Assembly: GCA_021734255.1 (NCBI GenBank)
Contig: JAIPJM010000001.1
Location: 1 to 64,000, forward strand
Reading direction: 5' to 3'
DNA length: 64,000 bases
From: Fidelibacterota bacterium
GTDB taxonomy: Bacteria; Fidelibacterota; UBA8477; JABMPR01
Every line of letters starts with the position of its first letter. The first letter of the stretch is position 1. The translations under genes and the position numbers were made by a program. A model generated the notes under the pieces. The model did no database searches. It was given only the letters and a program-made list of their open reading frames with translations, and was not told where the DNA came from. This document shows, piece by piece, positions 26,960 to 35,770 of the stretch.

Positions 26960-28779
26960 CTCTGTTCATCCTTCACTTCAAAGAGTTTATTCAAAATGGT
27001 GGAGATGATGCGATATCCATTCTGTGTCATGGCTGACTCCGGGTGAAATTGGAGTCCGTATAGTCCAGGTTTTTTCATCGCCATGATTCGGTTGTTTCCG
27101 TCCACGCTCACCTTGAGACCGTGATTCACATTCTCCTGAAGAGGAGAAAAGGAATTATAGAGACCGACCTTTTCTCTCGATCCAAATAGATCGATTTCCA
27201 CCTGTAGCCCCTGTGTCGGTTCTTTCTGCTGGGTAACAGGAATATTCATGGCTTTCGACATAGCCTGCAGCCCCAGGCAAATACCCAGGACAGGCCTTCC
27301 TGACTCAAGCAAGTCATTGGTCAATTGCATCAATTTCAACATACGTGGATTCTTTTCATCATTGATGTCACCTGGACCGGGACCCAGGATCACCAGGTCT
27401 GATCGATCATCAGTTATTGAGTAATCGAAGGTGTCAATAACCTCTGTCTCGTAACCGATATGGTGCGTCAGGTGGCTCAAGATGTGGGAAAAATTATCCT
27501 CATTATTGATGATAGCGATCCTGCGACCTTCCGTATCCTGTTGAATCAGGTGGTGTAATTGATCTTCGAAATGAAAACTTGAAAAGGTCTGGTTCCTTTT
27601 TGCCAGGCTGTCATTCACTTGGGATAACAGGGCATCTGTTAAAAACTTTTCTGTCTCACCAGTTGTGCCCTTAAGGGCATTGATCAGGCCTGTCGCTTTT
27701 GCTACGGTTTCCTGAGCTTCCTTCTGGGGGTGAGAGTCTTTTACGATCCCTGCTCCAGCTTGAATGGCGACCCTCCCATCACGAAATATCTCAGCAGTTC
27801 TGATCATAATGGCACTATACATATCCCCGCTTTTCCTGATGACGCCCACTTCCCCACCATAGTAGCGACGGGAACTGCTCTCCCGCTTTTTTATGATGCG
27901 GAAAGCGCTTTCAAGTGGACTGCCCACCAGTGTTGGAGAATGAAGAGAGAGGCGTAATGCAGTGACGGCAGGCTTCCTGGAGTGACCGGTGAGATGATAT
28001 TCAGTATGAATGACGGCCCCGGATTCACGTAGAAAAGGTCCTGAGATCTTCCCGCCTCGCGGACAGATCTGCGCCATGATCTTTAACTCCTCATCCAGTA
28101 TTTGTGAGAGTTCATTGATCTCTTTTTGATCCTCAATAAAAGCATCCAGATGCTCAATGAAGCTTGCCTGATCTCCTTTCGGCATGGTTCCCGATATCGG
28201 GTTTTTGATCACGTATTCATCGTGGATCTCAAGCTGACGTTCTGGGGACGCTCCCACAAAATAGTGACCGTCTCCATCTGAAAACAAGAAGGTCAGGTAT
28301 TGACCCTGTTGGTCTAGCAGTCGCCTGAAAAGCGCCAGCGGAATCCGTGGTGACATGTCTTTTAAGCGACCCTTAAATTTGCGGGAGAAGATCACCTGAC
28401 AGGCATTCCCCTTAGCGATCTCCTCATGCTTAATACTTGATACTTCGCAGGCGAAATCAGCATCGCTGATATCGGGCTTGATCTCTTCCAAAAAGGAAAT
28501 ATTGGTGGCAGCGACGGCTTTTTCGATCTCTTCTAGAGAGACCTCCATCGCTTTTTCTACTACAACGACCAACATATCCTCATCACCCTTTACCTGCATG
28601 CCGTTATCCCTCGCGGCGCAGAAGGGCGCGACAAAGACCAAATCATTTTCATGCTCATCCTGAAGACGTTCCAGGTCATCCAGGGATCTGAATCTCTTCA
28701 GGTCGCCGGAATAGAACATGATCGAGCCATTTTGTTTAGCCAGGAATGATGGCTTATTGAGGTTTTCTATACTAAACAT
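26956..28779 (-). CDS. trpEG: Anthranilate synthase, fused TrpE-TrpG (PhzE-like type)
   Basis: Protein of 607 residues joining chorismate-binding and glutamine amidotransferase parts. The synthase part (about residues 1-375) has NPISGTMPKGD, IHTEYHLTGHS and YYGGEVGV. The amidotransferase part (about residues 410-600) has GPGPGD, the nucleophile Cys in GICLGLQAM and the His-Glu pair in LQFHPESAM. Sequence style and domain order resemble PhzE and the actinobacterial TrpEG type, but its place as first gene of a complete trp operon argues for anthranilate, not 2-amino-2-desoxyisochorismate, as product. It ends ATGA with trpDCF. Regulation: see the promoter/palindrome and leader entries. Confidence 0.9.
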   Translation of the reverse strand: MFSIENLNKPSFLAKQNGSIMFYSGDLKRFRSLDDLERLQDEHENDLVFVAPFCAARDNGMQVKGDEDMLVVVVEKAMEVSLEEIEKAVAATNISFLEEIKPDISDADFACEVSSIKHEEIAKGNACQVIFSRKFKGRLKDMSPRIPLALFRRLLDQQGQYLTFLFSDGDGHYFVGASPERQLEIHDEYVIKNPISGTMPKGDQASFIEHLDAFIEDQKEINELSQILDEELKIMAQICPRGGKISGPFLRESGAVIHTEYHLTGHSRKPAVTALRLSLHSPTLVGSPLESAFRIIKKRESSSRRYYGGEVGVIRKSGDMYSAIMIRTAEIFRDGRVAIQAGAGIVKDSHPQKEAQETVAKATGLINALKGTTGETEKFLTDALLSQVNDSLAKRNQTFSSFHFEDQLHHLIQQDTEGRRIAIINNEDNFSHILSHLTHHIGYETEVIDTFDYSITDDRSDLVILGPGPGDINDEKNPRMLKLMQLTNDLLESGRPVLGICLGLQAMSKAMNIPVTQQKEPTQGLQVEIDLFGSREKVGLYNSFSPLQENVNHGLKVSVDGNNRIMAMKKPGLYGLQFHPESAMTQNGYRIISTILNKLFEVKDEQR

Positions 28780-28828
28780 ATGTGATTATCGCTTCTATTT
28801 TCTAGGGGGATTGTTGAGAATTAGACCG

Positions 28829-28861
28829 CTTTCAGAATCAGCTTCGCCATTGATTCCAAAG
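28829..28861 (-). promoter_or_regulatory. Hairpin in the trp leader overlapping Trp codons
   Basis: On the transcript, CTTTGGAATCA (28861-28851) pairs with TGATTCTGAAAG (28840-28829) to give 11 pairs with one G-U pair and one bulge, around a 10-base loop. The stem includes the first Trp codon of the putative leader peptide, and the loop holds the second. No T tract follows, so this is not itself a terminator. An alternative pairing of TGAGAAT (28902-28896) with ATTCTCA (28821-28815) is possible. Confidence 0.35.
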
Positions 28862-28903
28862 GCGTTCAGAGCAACAGGGGTCAATATGGCTATTCATTCT
28901 CAT
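28838..28903 (-). CDS. Possible trp leader peptide
   Basis: A 21-codon reading frame between the trp promoter and trpEG: ATG at 28903, stop TGA at 28838-28840, product ending ERLWNQWRS. It has two Trp codons three apart near its end, as expected for a peptide that senses charged tRNA-Trp. Weak points: the ATG is only about three bases from the expected transcription start (it would be nearly leaderless), no Shine-Dalgarno sequence is present, and a clear terminator/antiterminator pair is not visible. Confidence 0.35.
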   Translation of the reverse strand: MRMNSHIDPCCSERLWNQWRS

Positions 28904-28912
28904 TCTGCCAAC

Positions 28913-28941
28913 ATTGTACTAGTACGATAGAACAGTGTCAA
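28913..28941 (-). promoter_or_regulatory. trp operon promoter with CTAG-centred palindromic operator candidate
   Basis: Reading the minus strand, TTGACA (28941-28936), a 17-base spacer and TACAAT (28918-28913) form a near-consensus promoter. The perfect palindrome GTACTAGTAC (28925-28916) overlaps the -10 box. The E. coli trp promoter also places ACTAGT at the 3' end of a 17-base spacer after TTGACA, where TrpR binds. Whether this genome encodes a TrpR is not visible here. Confidence 0.65.
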
Positions 28942-29069
28942 GCCTTAAAAACACCTTTTTGTAAATATTATGCAGCCGAGGGAACATCCTTCCAGCCTCC
29001 AATTTGAATGGTGTACTATTCTACAGACCACTTAAATTTTTGCGTCACCGAATACACAGGAGAGAGACC

Positions 29070-30404
29070 ATGCATGCCACAGTATCCCGAATCACTCTAT
29101 TTCTCATTTCAATTGTTGCGTTTTCACAGACCCAGCTCACGGTCTACAACCATGGACAAGCATTAGTGAAAGAGAAGCTTCAGCGCCAGGTAAGAGCGGG
29201 GGTCTCAGAGATCGAGGTTGAAAATGTTGCTGAAACGCTTAATCCCTCCTCGGTCAAGCTGGGTTCCGAAGGTGAGTTACAGATACTTGAACAAAACTAT
29301 CGCTATGATCTGGTGAACCAGAACAAACTTCTAAAAAAATATCTGGGAGCTGGCGTGACAGTTGTGCTTCAAAATGACAAAAAGATAGCCGGTGAGCTCC
29401 TGAGTTTTGATAATTCAACCCTGGTCATAAAAGGAAAGAGCGGAACGGATATTATACAACGCAACTATGTGGGCTCCATCAGGTGCCCAACGCCGAAAGA
29501 GCGAATCTACGTCCGACCAACGCTCTCTTGGACCGTAAACAACAACAGGGCTGGCGCTTATGATCTGGACCTTTCATATCTCGCCGGTGGCGTTTCATGG
29601 CAGGCAGAATATGTCGCTATTGTCAACGATGCAGAAACAGAGATCGATCTCAGTTCTTGGATCAACCTCCGCAATAACTCCGGTAAGGATTTCGTCGAAA
29701 CAAAACTTAAGCTTGTTGCCGGCGATCTTCAGCGGGCTCGTCAGGGACAGCCGGGGTCTGAGATGATGTTTGACCGCATGGTAAAAGCAGCTCCCGTAGT
29801 TGAAGAAAGACAGTTCTTTGATTATCACCTATATGAGATCGCCAACCTGGTCAGTGTTAACAATCGCGAAGAAAAACAGATCCAGTGGCTCAGTCCAACA
29901 CCCGTTACCGCCAAGAAAGCCTATGTTTTCGAAAATGGCGGAAATGTTCTCAGCAATCTACCGGTGAAGATCTCATTCATTAATGATAAGGACAGTGGAA
30001 CAGGTGTCGCTCTACCGGCTGGGGTCGTGCGCATGTTCAAGCGCGACACCGATGGTGCTCTGGAACTCATCGGCGAGGACAATATTCAACATACATCCAG
30101 AGATGATAAAGTCTCGCTTCAGGTTGGAAAGGCCTTCGACGTGAAGGGCAAAAAGGAGATCCTGGACCGAAGATCCAAGCAGGACAGGTACAGGGAAGAA
30201 GATTATCGTGTTACTTTGGTGAACAGAAAAGACGAACCTGTCACCATCGATGTTATCCAGCATGCTGGTTATGGAAATTGGACGATCAAAAACGCTGAAA
30301 TGGATTTTGAAAAACTGGATGCATCGCGGATTAAATTTATTATCGACGTTCCGGCAAATATGGAGAAGACATTTACCTATACCGTCTACACCTCATTGAA
30401 GTAA
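29070..30404 (+). CDS. DUF4139 domain-containing secreted protein
   Basis: Secreted protein of 444 residues. The ATG at 29070 has AGGAGAG about 7 bases upstream and starts a signal peptide ending at AFSQ. The N-terminal part has a repeated beta pattern (LTVYNHGQALVKEKLQRQV, LSFDNSTLVIKG). The DUF4139 domain spans about residues 180-440 (YDLDLSYLAGGVSWQAEY, LPAGVVRMFKRD, YRVTLVNRKDEPVTIDV). The family is widespread and lacks a firm function; it is thought to be a surface or periplasmic beta protein. It is divergent from the trp operon and is followed by a repeat element. Confidence 0.8.
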   Translation: MHATVSRITLFLISIVAFSQTQLTVYNHGQALVKEKLQRQVRAGVSEIEVENVAETLNPSSVKLGSEGELQILEQNYRYDLVNQNKLLKKYLGAGVTVVLQNDKKIAGELLSFDNSTLVIKGKSGTDIIQRNYVGSIRCPTPKERIYVRPTLSWTVNNNRAGAYDLDLSYLAGGVSWQAEYVAIVNDAETEIDLSSWINLRNNSGKDFVETKLKLVAGDLQRARQGQPGSEMMFDRMVKAAPVVEERQFFDYHLYEIANLVSVNNREEKQIQWLSPTPVTAKKAYVFENGGNVLSNLPVKISFINDKDSGTGVALPAGVVRMFKRDTDGALELIGEDNIQHTSRDDKVSLQVGKAFDVKGKKEILDRRSKQDRYREEDYRVTLVNRKDEPVTIDVIQHAGYGNWTIKNAEMDFEKLDASRIKFIIDVPANMEKTFTYTVYTSLK

Positions 30405-30421
30405 TCCCCCATACTGTAGAC

Positions 30422-30521
30422 TGTCATCCTGAGTGAAACGAAGGATCTTGTCCCTCAATATCGAAATGAATGATCAAGATTCTTCGCCTCCCCACCCTGG
30501 CGAGTTAGACTCAGACTGACA
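30422..30521. repeat. Interspersed repeat, copy B
   Basis: A 100-bp intergenic element with inverted termini TGTCATCCTGAG (30422-30433) and CTCAGACTGACA (30510-30521). Its internal GAGTGAAACGAAGGATCTTG and GATCAAGATTCTTCG match copy A at 10114-10230. It sits 18 bases after the DUF4139 stop codon. Confidence 0.65.
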
Positions 30522-30596
30522 CTTGCGACTGTGTGTGCCTAAATCAAGTGTTGCGCAAAGAACTATTTAACCCTTAACGCCTTTAAATAACAGCAT

Positions 30597-30635
30597 TTTA
30601 GCCAATTAGTCTCCTTTTCCTGAAAATGGGCTAAA
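30597..30635 (+). promoter_or_regulatory. Inverted repeat in the rnf upstream region
   Basis: TTTAGCC (30597-30603) pairs with GGCTAAA (30629-30635) around a smaller TTTT/AAAA hairpin, giving a possible structured leader or operator before rnfC. The rest of the gap 30522-30717 is AT-rich. It holds TTGTGG (30664-30669) and CATAAA with a 17-base spacer as a weak promoter candidate, but no other recognisable element. Confidence 0.25.
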
Positions 30636-30717
30636 CTGGTCTCATTTTTGCCCTCGTAAATGCTTGTGGAATTGACACTAAACGAGCATAAAACCACGCC
30701 AGGGGGATTGATCATAT

Positions 30718-32073
30718 ATGTCTGAAATGAGCGTTTCTGCCGCAAACACCTTTCACCGCGGCGTTCATCCCGATGAATTCAAAGCCATGAGTAGCGGAAT
30801 CAGATCCAGGGAATTACCCCTGCCGGAAGAAGTTTTTATTCCGCTACAGCAACATATAGGGGCGCCCTGCGAAGCGCTGGTCCAAAAGGGAGATACAGTA
30901 AAAACAGGGCAAAAGATAGCTGACTCACAAGCTTTTGTCTCAAGCCCGGTCCACGCTTCCATCACGGGGGTCGTCAGGGCCGTTGCTGCTTTTCCTCACC
31001 CACTCGGTGGACGCGTTCCGATGATCCACATCGTCCGGGAGGGTGAAGCAGATGAGTGGGAACTCCTGGAGCGACCGGAGTCCTGGGAAGCTGCTTCGGT
31101 TGAAACCTTGAAACATATCGTCCGGGAGGCCGGCATCGTTGGGCTTGGGGGAGCAGCATTTCCGACACACGTTAAGATGTCACCGCCTGAGGATAAGCAT
31201 GTTGACCACTTTATTTTAAATGGGTGTGAATGTGAACCCTTTCTCACCTGTGACCACCGCAGTATGCTGGAAGAGACGGATAATATCCTGACCGGGATGT
31301 CCATTATTATGAAGATGCTCAAGATCGACAAGGGGATCATCGGCATTGAAAACAATAAGCAAGATGCTGTTGATGTCATGCAATCCCGGGTTGACGCGCT
31401 CCAATTGGGATTCAAAGTACAGCCACTGAAAGTCAAATATCCTCAGGGCGCAGAAAAGATGCTTATTGCCGCTGCTCTCGGGAGAAAGGTGCCGACAGGT
31501 GGCCTTCCTATGGATGTTGGTGTGGTAGTCAATAACATCGCCACGGCCCAGGCAGTTTACAATGCCGTTGTGAATGGCAAACCGCTGATCCAGCGCATGC
31601 TCACTGTTGCGGGTGATGCTGTGGCAGAACCAGGCAACCTGACCGTTCGTGTCGGCACTTCTTTTAAAACCTGCATTGATGCCTGTGGTGGATTGAAAAG
31701 CGAGACGGCTGAGGTGTTTATGGGGGGACCCATGATGGGACTTTCACAGTATGATCTGAATGTCCCCACCCTGAAAGCTACCTCTGGAATTGTCTGCCTG
31801 GAATCATCTCAGCTTAAAAAGGTGAAGCAATATCCCTGTATTCAGTGTGGCCGCTGTGTTGGTGCCTGCCCGATGAATCTTGTTCCAACACGATTAGCCC
31901 GGTTTGCAGAAACGGCACAATACGATGCCTGCAATGAATGGGGTGTATTCAACTGTGTTGAGTGTGGTTCCTGTGCTTTTGTTTGTCCCTCAGGCATTCC
32001 TCTGGTCCAGTGGATCCGCGTTGGAAAAGTCAAGGTCACCGAAAAACAAAACAAAGTAAAAGCTGAGGCATAG
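30718..32073 (+). CDS. rnfC: Rnf complex subunit RnfC
   Basis: Peripheral subunit of 451 residues of the Na+/H+-translocating ferredoxin:NAD+ oxidoreductase. It has the NADH/FMN-binding domain with GIVGLGGAAFPTHVK and ILNGCECEPFLTCDHR, and two [4Fe-4S] motifs near the C-terminus (CIQCGRCVGACP and CVECGSCAFVCP). Length matches the family. It is the first gene of an rnfCDGEAB operon, the order known from Acetobacterium woodii. Confidence 0.95.
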   Translation: MSEMSVSAANTFHRGVHPDEFKAMSSGIRSRELPLPEEVFIPLQQHIGAPCEALVQKGDTVKTGQKIADSQAFVSSPVHASITGVVRAVAAFPHPLGGRVPMIHIVREGEADEWELLERPESWEAASVETLKHIVREAGIVGLGGAAFPTHVKMSPPEDKHVDHFILNGCECEPFLTCDHRSMLEETDNILTGMSIIMKMLKIDKGIIGIENNKQDAVDVMQSRVDALQLGFKVQPLKVKYPQGAEKMLIAAALGRKVPTGGLPMDVGVVVNNIATAQAVYNAVVNGKPLIQRMLTVAGDAVAEPGNLTVRVGTSFKTCIDACGGLKSETAEVFMGGPMMGLSQYDLNVPTLKATSGIVCLESSQLKKVKQYPCIQCGRCVGACPMNLVPTRLARFAETAQYDACNEWGVFNCVECGSCAFVCPSGIPLVQWIRVGKVKVTEKQNKVKAEA

Positions 32074-32077
32074 ATCT

Positions 32078-33118
32078 ATGTCAGAGACCGCTTCAACTCC
32101 TGAAAAACAGCCGATTCCTAAAAAAGTTCAAAAAGATCCCCGGGCTAAGTTATTCAAGCCGGAGATCTCATTCATCCTGGCCTCATCTCCCCATTTCCAT
32201 GCAAGCGCTTCTGTCCCAAAGATCATGTGGAATGTGATCCTGGCATTGGTTCCTGCTGTCATAATGGCATTCATCTATTTTGGATGGGCTTCTGCAGGTC
32301 TGATCCTGAGTTCTGTCAGCGCTGCTCTCCTGTCTGAAATGCTGGTCAATAAGGTCAAAGGAGGCGGGTTCACCATCCTTGACGGCTCGGCAGCCATTAC
32401 TGGCTTGCTCCTGGCTTTAACCTTACCACCAACTTTTTCTCTGGGTGGTGCAGCGCTTGGGTCAGTATTCGCTATCCTCATTGGCAAGCATGTCTTTGGT
32501 GGCCTGGGGTATAATATTTTCAATCCAGCACTCCTGGGGCGGGCCTTTCTCCAGGCCAGTTTTCCCGTTAAAATGACGTCTTGGTCCTGGCCTCTGACCA
32601 CTCAATACGTGGACCTGGATGGCGTGACAGCAGCAACCCCTCTGGGCTTATTTAAATTCGAACAGACAACGACTGAATTAACTGGACTGTTGACGGGAAA
32701 TATCAGTGGATCGCTTGGTGAAACATCAGCCCTCGCAGTTCTGGCCGGAGGCCTCTATCTCCTTATTCGAAAATATGCTGACTGGCGGATTCCGCTCAGC
32801 TACCTGCTTTCCGTCTTCCTGATCTCTGGCATCTTCTGGCTGATCTCACCTGAGGTCTACCCCTCACCTGTGTTTCATCTCTTCAGTGGTGGGCTCATGT
32901 TAGGTGCTTTTTTTATGGCAACCGATATGGTCACTTCACCGGTGACTGCTGCTGGCGCATGGATCTTTGGAGCCGGGGCTGGGCTTGTATTGGTGCTCAT
33001 CCGCCTTTTTGGCGGCCTCCCTGAGGGGGTTATGTATTCCATCCTGTTCATGAATGCATTTACACCCATCATTAACCGCTATACGCGACCCAAGTTTTTT
33101 GGGGAGATAAGAGCATGA
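32078..33118 (+). CDS. rnfD: Rnf complex subunit RnfD
   Basis: Polytopic membrane subunit of 346 residues with about nine helices. LDGVTAATPLG contains the threonine to which FMN is covalently attached in RnfD/NqrB proteins. It starts 4 bases after rnfC and shares ATGA with rnfG. Confidence 0.94.
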   Translation: MSETASTPEKQPIPKKVQKDPRAKLFKPEISFILASSPHFHASASVPKIMWNVILALVPAVIMAFIYFGWASAGLILSSVSAALLSEMLVNKVKGGGFTILDGSAAITGLLLALTLPPTFSLGGAALGSVFAILIGKHVFGGLGYNIFNPALLGRAFLQASFPVKMTSWSWPLTTQYVDLDGVTAATPLGLFKFEQTTTELTGLLTGNISGSLGETSALAVLAGGLYLLIRKYADWRIPLSYLLSVFLISGIFWLISPEVYPSPVFHLFSGGLMLGAFFMATDMVTSPVTAAGAWIFGAGAGLVLVLIRLFGGLPEGVMYSILFMNAFTPIINRYTRPKFFGEIRA

Positions 33119-33720
33119 AGAACCTATCTCTATCAACCCGGATGATCCTGGTTTTAACACTTATCACCATCATGTCCGGTGCCATCCTTGCCGGGTGGGA
33201 CCTGTACACAAAACCAAAGGTTGAGTATCATCGAGAGCAGGCTCTACAAGCCGCGATTGCCGATGTCCTTCCCCCTTATGATCATTACGATGTTCTCAAT
33301 ACAGAGCAGGGTTATCTCTACGTTGGAAAAGAAAAAGATTCTACCGCATCTGTAGGGCTGGCGTTCATGGCTATCGGGTCTGGTTTTCAGGGCGAGGTCA
33401 GGATCATGGTTGGATATGATCCGGACAAGCGACAACTCACTGGAATTAAGGTCCTGGAACAGATCGAGACCCCTGGTCTCGGGACCAAGATCGTCACGGA
33501 CCCCTCTAACAAAAATGACCCCTTGTGGTGGTCTGCCCAATTCGAGGGTGTGGCTGTTGAGCCAGAGATCGTGGTTATTAAAAATGCTAAACCTGTGAAT
33601 GACTATGAGATACAGGGTATTACCGGCGCCACCATTTCATCCAAAGCTGTGGTGCGTATCATCAACGATAGGCTGGATGTCGTTCAAGACCTTATCAATC
33701 AAGCGGGAGGGCATAAATAA
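33115..33720 (+). CDS. rnfG: Rnf complex subunit RnfG
   Basis: Subunit of 201 residues with one N-terminal membrane anchor and a periplasmic FMN-binding domain. The flavinylation motif is in GITGATISSKAVV, with Thr as the covalent FMN site. The segment LEQIETPGLGTKI is typical. It overlaps rnfD and rnfE by a few bases, so translation is coupled. Confidence 0.94.
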   Translation: MKNLSLSTRMILVLTLITIMSGAILAGWDLYTKPKVEYHREQALQAAIADVLPPYDHYDVLNTEQGYLYVGKEKDSTASVGLAFMAIGSGFQGEVRIMVGYDPDKRQLTGIKVLEQIETPGLGTKIVTDPSNKNDPLWWSAQFEGVAVEPEIVVIKNAKPVNDYEIQGITGATISSKAVVRIINDRLDVVQDLINQAGGHK

Positions 33721-34331
33721 TGGCTAAACCGGTTTCACTCAAAGCCGAATTCGTCAAGGGGCTATGGAATGAGAACCCCGTCATGGCTAGCCTGCTTGGC
33801 CTGTGTCCCACACTGGCTGTGACCAATGCAGCTGTTAATGGGCTGGCCATGGGGTTGGCGACCACCTTTGTGCTCCTCACATCCACCCTCATGATCTCTA
33901 CAATGAGAAACTTGGTACCACATCAAGTGAGAATCGCAGGTTACATCGTCATTATCGCCACATTTGTGACAGTCGCTGATCGATTTTTAGCTGCCTTCTT
34001 TCCAGAGATCAGCGCAACATTGGGACCGTACATTCCCCTCATTGTGGTGAATTGTCTGATACTGGGTCGCCAGGAAGCTTTTTCGTCCAGAAATCCTGTG
34101 GGCCGATCACTGGTGGATAGTCTCGGTATGGGGCTTGGATTTATCATGGTGCTCATCGTGTTGGGTAGCATTCGCGAGATCCTGGGCTCAGGAAGCATTT
34201 TTGGCGTCACCGTTCTGGGTGACTGGTTCTCTCCATGGATGGTAATGATCCTTCCGCCAGGAGCATTCCTAACCCTTGGTATTCTCATCGCTCTGGTTAA
34301 TTGGATTAACTCACGGAGGATTGCAGCATGA
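33720..34331 (+). CDS. rnfE: Rnf complex subunit RnfE
   Basis: Membrane subunit of 203 residues with six helices, homologous to NqrD. PVMASLLGLCPTLAVTNAA and IPLIVVNCLILGRQEAF are family signatures; the cysteines belong to the intramembrane Fe-S centre shared with RnfA. It overlaps rnfG by one base (TAATG) and rnfA by four. Confidence 0.95.
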   Translation: MAKPVSLKAEFVKGLWNENPVMASLLGLCPTLAVTNAAVNGLAMGLATTFVLLTSTLMISTMRNLVPHQVRIAGYIVIIATFVTVADRFLAAFFPEISATLGPYIPLIVVNCLILGRQEAFSSRNPVGRSLVDSLGMGLGFIMVLIVLGSIREILGSGSIFGVTVLGDWFSPWMVMILPPGAFLTLGILIALVNWINSRRIAA

Positions 34332-34900
34332 CCTACTTCCTTCTGTTTTTTTCCGCAGCCATCGTTAACAATTTTGTTCTGTCCTACTTCCTGGGCATTT
34401 GTCCCTTTGTTGGCGTCTCAAAGAAGATCTCCTCTGCGGTATCTATGGGGATGGCCGTTACCTTCGTTATGTTGATCTCGGCTGTCGTCACCTGGTTGAT
34501 CTATCATATGATCCTTGTCCCCTTTCATGTGGAAATTTTGGAATATGTGAGTTTCATCCTGGTCATCGCATCACTGGTGCAGCTGGTCGAGATGTTTATC
34601 CGAAAGGTTAGCAAGCCACTCTATGATACACTGGGCATCTACCTACCGCTGATCACGACCAATTGTGCCATCCTGGGACTGGCGCTTTTCTCTGTTCTCC
34701 GGGAATATGCTTTTCTAGAGAGTGTGGTGTTTGCTCTCGGTGCCGGTGCCGGTTTTACCCTGGCCCTGGTGATCATGGCTGGTATTCGTGAAGAACTGGC
34801 GCTGGCCCCGGTACCAAGGCATTTTCAAGGGGCTGGAATCACCATGATCGTTGCTGGTGCGCTGGCTCTCGCCTTCATGGGTTTTGCAGGAATGATTTAA
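34328..34900 (+). CDS. rnfA: Rnf complex subunit RnfA
   Basis: Membrane subunit of 190 residues with six helices, homologous to NqrE and paired in inverted topology with RnfE. NNFVLSYFLGICPFVGVSKK and LPLITTNCAILGLALF are conserved, each with one cysteine of the shared Fe-S centre. Confidence 0.95.
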   Translation: MTYFLLFFSAAIVNNFVLSYFLGICPFVGVSKKISSAVSMGMAVTFVMLISAVVTWLIYHMILVPFHVEILEYVSFILVIASLVQLVEMFIRKVSKPLYDTLGIYLPLITTNCAILGLALFSVLREYAFLESVVFALGAGAGFTLALVIMAGIREELALAPVPRHFQGAGITMIVAGALALAFMGFAGMI

Positions 34901-34914
34901 TAAGGAAGATGATC

Positions 34915-35769
34915 ATGGATCTAGCATCAATCGCTGTTTCAATGTTAAGCATGGGGGGCCTGGGGGCACTTTTCGCAACAGGGCTGGTCCTGGCAAATAA
35001 AAAACTATACGTGGAAGAGGACCCCCGTATCGGTCAGGTGGCCAGCCTATTACCCGGGGCCAACTGTGGCGGTTGTGGACTCCCGGGCTGCGCTAATTTT
35101 GCAGAAAACCTGGTCGGTGGTAATATTGAGATCAGTGGCTGTCCGGTATGCAATGACGAGGCACGCGCAGAGATTGCGACTATCATGGGGCTGGAAGCTC
35201 AAAAAGGTGAAAAAATCGTGGCCCGCGTCCTTTGTCAGGGCGGTAATTACGAAAGCGCAAAAAAAGGGGAATACCTGGGAATCGAATCCTGCACGGCTGC
35301 TCATATCAGCGGTGGTGGCGATAAACTTTGTCTGTATGGCTGCCTGGGTTATGGTGAGTGCGTGGATAGCTGTCCCTTTGATGCGCTACACATGAGCGAG
35401 AATGGCCTTCCTGTTGTAGATGAGGACACTTGTACGGGCTGCGGTAATTGTGAAGACGCCTGTCCGCGAGGCGTCATTGGGATGCATCCGGTTTCTCACA
35501 CCCTTTTCGTGGCTTGCAAAAACGAGGACAGCCCCAAAGATTCCCGCCAAGTCTGTATTAAAGCCTGCGTCGGTTGTGGACTCTGTGTCAGGGGTGTTGA
35601 GGAGGGACTCATGACCATGGAAAACAATCTGGCCAGGATCGATTACCACCTCTATGGAACAGACTGCCGCGAATTGCCTACCGAAAAATGCTCAACAAAT
35701 GCGATCATCCTTTTGGAAAGTGTATCAAAGGAAAAGTCCGTTGAGAGGGCGGAGATGGCCGAGGTTTAA
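34915..35769 (+). CDS. rnfB: Rnf complex subunit RnfB
   Basis: Ferredoxin-accepting subunit of about 284 residues: an N-terminal membrane helix, a four-cysteine Fe-S domain (GANCGGCGLPGC, then GCPVC) and several ferredoxin-type [4Fe-4S] motifs (CLGYGECVDSCP, CTGCGNCEDACP, CIKACVGCGLC). I prefer the ATG at 34915, six bases after AAGGAAG, to the ATG at 34909, which touches that sequence. It is the last core rnf gene. Confidence 0.94.
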   Translation: MDLASIAVSMLSMGGLGALFATGLVLANKKLYVEEDPRIGQVASLLPGANCGGCGLPGCANFAENLVGGNIEISGCPVCNDEARAEIATIMGLEAQKGEKIVARVLCQGGNYESAKKGEYLGIESCTAAHISGGGDKLCLYGCLGYGECVDSCPFDALHMSENGLPVVDEDTCTGCGNCEDACPRGVIGMHPVSHTLFVACKNEDSPKDSRQVCIKACVGCGLCVRGVEEGLMTMENNLARIDYHLYGTDCRELPTEKCSTNAIILLESVSKEKSVERAEMAEV

Positions 35770-35770
35770 T

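Noticed and set aside
28780-28912. T-box riboswitch before the trp operon
   Set aside because: No T-box consensus (such as TGGNACCGCG) and no strong terminator were seen; a leader peptide is the better candidate.
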